From Betaproteobacteria bacterium HGW-Betaproteobacteria-3 (GTDB taxonomy: Bacteria; Pseudomonadota; Gammaproteobacteria; Burkholderiales; Burkholderiaceae_C): 64,000 nucleotides of DNA. The DNA is taken from positions 21,282 through 85,281 of the forward strand of contig PHCI01000017.1 in NCBI GenBank assembly GCA_002842205.1, written 5' to 3'. Position numbers and translations under genes: made by a program. Positions 63,980-64,000 of this stretch are shown piece by piece. Each line of letters begins with the position of its first letter. The stretch's first letter is position 1. The notes below the pieces were generated by a model, which was not told the origin of the DNA, did no database searches, and saw only the letters and a list, made by a program, of their open reading frames with translations.

Positions 63980-64000
63980 TCAGTAACCGCCGCGGCCACC
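63980..64000 (-). CDS. Partial second glycine-rich protein gene (C-terminus only)
   Basis: The last 21 bases, read on the minus strand, give GGRGGY and a stop. This resembles the C-terminus of the neighbouring RRM protein. It is most likely a tandem paralogue whose body lies beyond the window. Confidence 0.6.
   Translation of the reverse strand, partial: GGRGGY

Overview
The window is GC-rich, gene-dense DNA with short intergenic gaps. Its gene content and order point to a betaproteobacterium of the order Burkholderiales, most likely family Comamonadaceae. Supporting signs are the CueR/CopA layout, the Crp-FNR boxes, the TAXI-type TRAP transporter, a short dispersed repeat that I associate from memory with Comamonadaceae genomes, and typical products such as DUF2726, DUF2788 and BPSS1780-like membrane proteins. 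Genus cannot be fixed from the sequence alone. The window spans the replication origin region. dnaA-dnaN-gyrB run leftward from about 51.7 kb and rpmH-rnpA-yidD-yidC-mnmE run rightward. The segregation block mnmG-rsmG-lysE-parA-parB lies about 35 kb to the left.

Left part (0-9.4 kb): a J-domain protein cut by the window edge, a PduO-type cobalamin adenosyltransferase, an EF-hand protein, a D-lactate dehydrogenase-like flavoprotein facing a TAXI/TRAP transporter, a Sel1 protein, a CsgG-like lipoprotein and a small frameshifted secreted protein. 9.4-17.4 kb: the origin-proximal segregation and tRNA/rRNA-modification run, all on the minus strand. It carries three parS sites inside mnmG and rsmG and two toxin-antitoxin modules sitting 1 nt upstream of mnmG and of parB. 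17.6-30 kb: accessory metabolism and surface genes, namely a lipoprotein, a chemoreceptor behind a sigma-28-like promoter, a porin with a PstS-like protein, glutamate dehydrogenase, FMN reductase, aldolase, GST, an MFS transporter and an Old Yellow Enzyme. 29.8-34.6 kb: hemerythrin, the divergent copA / copZ-cueR copper system with two CueR operators, and a Crp/FNR regulator with two FNR-like boxes nearby. 34.7-42.7 kb: pirin, a Spy-like protein, a cysteine-less glutaredoxin, NnrU, PagL, an exonuclease and DAHP synthase.

42.8-46.1 kb is a composition-atypical island next to gyrB. It encodes a Dcm/EcoRII-type cytosine methyltransferase with an N-terminal helix-turn-helix, a Vsr mismatch endonuclease and an EcoRII-like type IIE restriction enzyme, so a predicted CCWGG restriction-modification plus T:G repair module. 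It has a palindromic operator candidate, a 37-codon upstream ORF coupled to the methyltransferase start, and a duplicated piece of the gyrB 3' end that marks a probable junction. 46-52 kb holds gyrB, dnaN, dnaA and two origin candidates, one of which has four TAG trinucleotides resembling a DnaA-trio. 52-64 kb holds the rpmH-to-mnmE run, a cyclic-nucleotide-binding protein, apt, a KefB-type antiporter, the LPS genes kdsD-kdsC-lptC, an SDR enzyme and two adjacent glycine-rich RRM protein genes, the second cut by the window edge.

Overlaid on the genes are two families of non-coding repeats. One is a roughly 60-bp element in at least six intergenic copies plus a probable decayed copy read in frame inside mnmE. 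The other is an 80-110 bp element with inverted ends whose terminus supplies the TGA stop codon of both aroG and apt. No tRNA, rRNA, CRISPR array or complete insertion sequence was seen.
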